Assembly: GCA_903921965.1 (NCBI GenBank)
Contig: CAIXSE010000338.1
Coordinates: 1-5,937, forward strand
DNA length: 5,937 nt
Direction of reading: 5' to 3'
Source of the DNA: an uncultured Thermoleophilia bacterium
Lineage (GTDB): Bacteria; Actinomycetota; Thermoleophilia; UBA2241
Position 1 is the stretch's first letter, and each line of letters begins with the position of its first letter. The notes below the pieces were generated by a model, which did no database searches, was not told where the DNA came from, and was given only the letters and a program-made list of their open reading frames with translations. Position numbers and translations under genes: made by a program. Shown here in pieces: positions 5,768 through 5,937 of this stretch.

Positions 5768-5802
5768 GCGCCCGCGCCCCCTCTTCCGGGGGGCGCGGGC
5801 GC
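5768..5802 (-). terminator. Strong rho-independent-type terminator
   Basis: A perfect 14-pair, nearly all G/C stem (5768-5781 with 5789-5802) closes a seven-base loop. On the minus strand it is followed by TTCTTCGTGTT, an interrupted T-rich tract, so it is oriented to end transcription of the minus-strand gene at the right edge and insulate the CoA-transferase gene. The plus-strand side has no T-run. Confidence 0.75.
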
Positions 5803-5820
5803 GGTCGTCGCACCTGGCGT

Positions 5821-5848
5821 GACGCGGCCGGCCCGAAGGGCCCGCGTC
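5821..5848 (-). terminator. Second hairpin between the Ig-like gene and its terminator
   Basis: GACGCG (5821-5826) pairs with CGCGTC (5843-5848), and GGCCC (5830-5834) pairs with GGGCC (5838-5842) inside it, leaving a three-base bulge on one side and a three-base loop. It starts three bases after the minus-strand stop codon. There is no T-run, so it may protect the mRNA end rather than terminate transcription. Confidence 0.45.
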
Positions 5849-5851
5849 CGG

Positions 5852-5937
5852 TCACCTGGTCGTGATCGTCGGGGTCGTCCCCGTCCGGCCGCTGCTGTCT
5901 GTGGCAGTGACGGTGTAGGTGCGGTTCTTGGGGCTCG
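5852..5937 (-). CDS. C-terminal end of an Ig-like or fibronectin-type-like protein, partial
   Basis: The last 27 codons of a minus-strand gene that enters from the right edge. The reading frame ends ...NRTYTVTATDSSGRTGTT and then PTITTR before the stop. The alternating TYTVTATDSSGRT pattern is typical of the closing beta-strands and turn of an immunoglobulin-like or fibronectin type III-like domain, as found at the ends of repetitive bacterial surface or secreted proteins. The residue mix, rich in Thr and Ser, fits an extracellular protein. The fragment is too short to name a family, and no sortase signal or membrane anchor is present at this terminus. Two tandem hairpins follow the stop, which supports a real gene end here. 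Confidence 0.65.
   Translation of the reverse strand, partial: SPKNRTYTVTATDSSGRTGTTPTITTR

Noticed and set aside
4216..5865. Long plus-strand open frame (549 codons)
   Set aside because: It is the antisense shadow of the CoA-transferase, dominated by Val/Asp/Arg/Gly, and has no motifs.

Overview
This is a GC-rich bacterial window with dense, ordinary bacterial gene packing, good Shine-Dalgarno sites and strong G/C third-position bias. The gene content is anaerobic: a ferredoxin-linked 2-oxoacid oxidoreductase, a radical SAM enzyme and a succinate-type CoA-transferase. A high-GC anaerobe, possibly a deep-branching actinobacterium, fits best. That placement is inference; there is no rRNA or other marker here.

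Layout, left to right. Positions 1-616 (minus strand) hold the start of a 2-oxoacid:ferredoxin oxidoreductase operon: a 2x[4Fe-4S] ferredoxin (delta) subunit, overlapping by GTGA the alpha subunit (VorB/KorA type), which runs off the left edge. A 292-base divergent gap separates it from a small plus-strand gene (909-1211) encoding two textbook C2H2 zinc fingers, which is unusual for a bacterium. After a 300-base gap comes a class IV (branched-chain type) aminotransferase (1512-2435), then a 481-residue radical SAM protein of unknown function with an extra N-terminal cysteine cluster (2632-4077). A convergent CoA-transferase (4159-5661, minus) follows, preceded by a possible 17-codon leader ORF. 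At the right edge is the last 27 codons of a minus-strand Ig-like, probably surface, protein (5852-5937), followed by two tandem hairpins of which the second is a strong terminator.

How the genes may work together (inference): the aminotransferase would turn branched-chain amino acids into 2-oxoacids, the VOR/KOR-type complex would oxidise these to acyl-CoA while reducing ferredoxin, and the CoA-transferase could exchange the CoA onto another acid, conserving the thioester energy. This is the layout expected for fermentative amino-acid degradation, although the genes are not in one operon. The radical SAM protein has no assigned place in that scheme. The zinc-finger protein, divergent from the oxidoreductase operon, is a candidate regulator only by position.

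No tRNA, rRNA, CRISPR array, insertion sequence or attachment site was seen.
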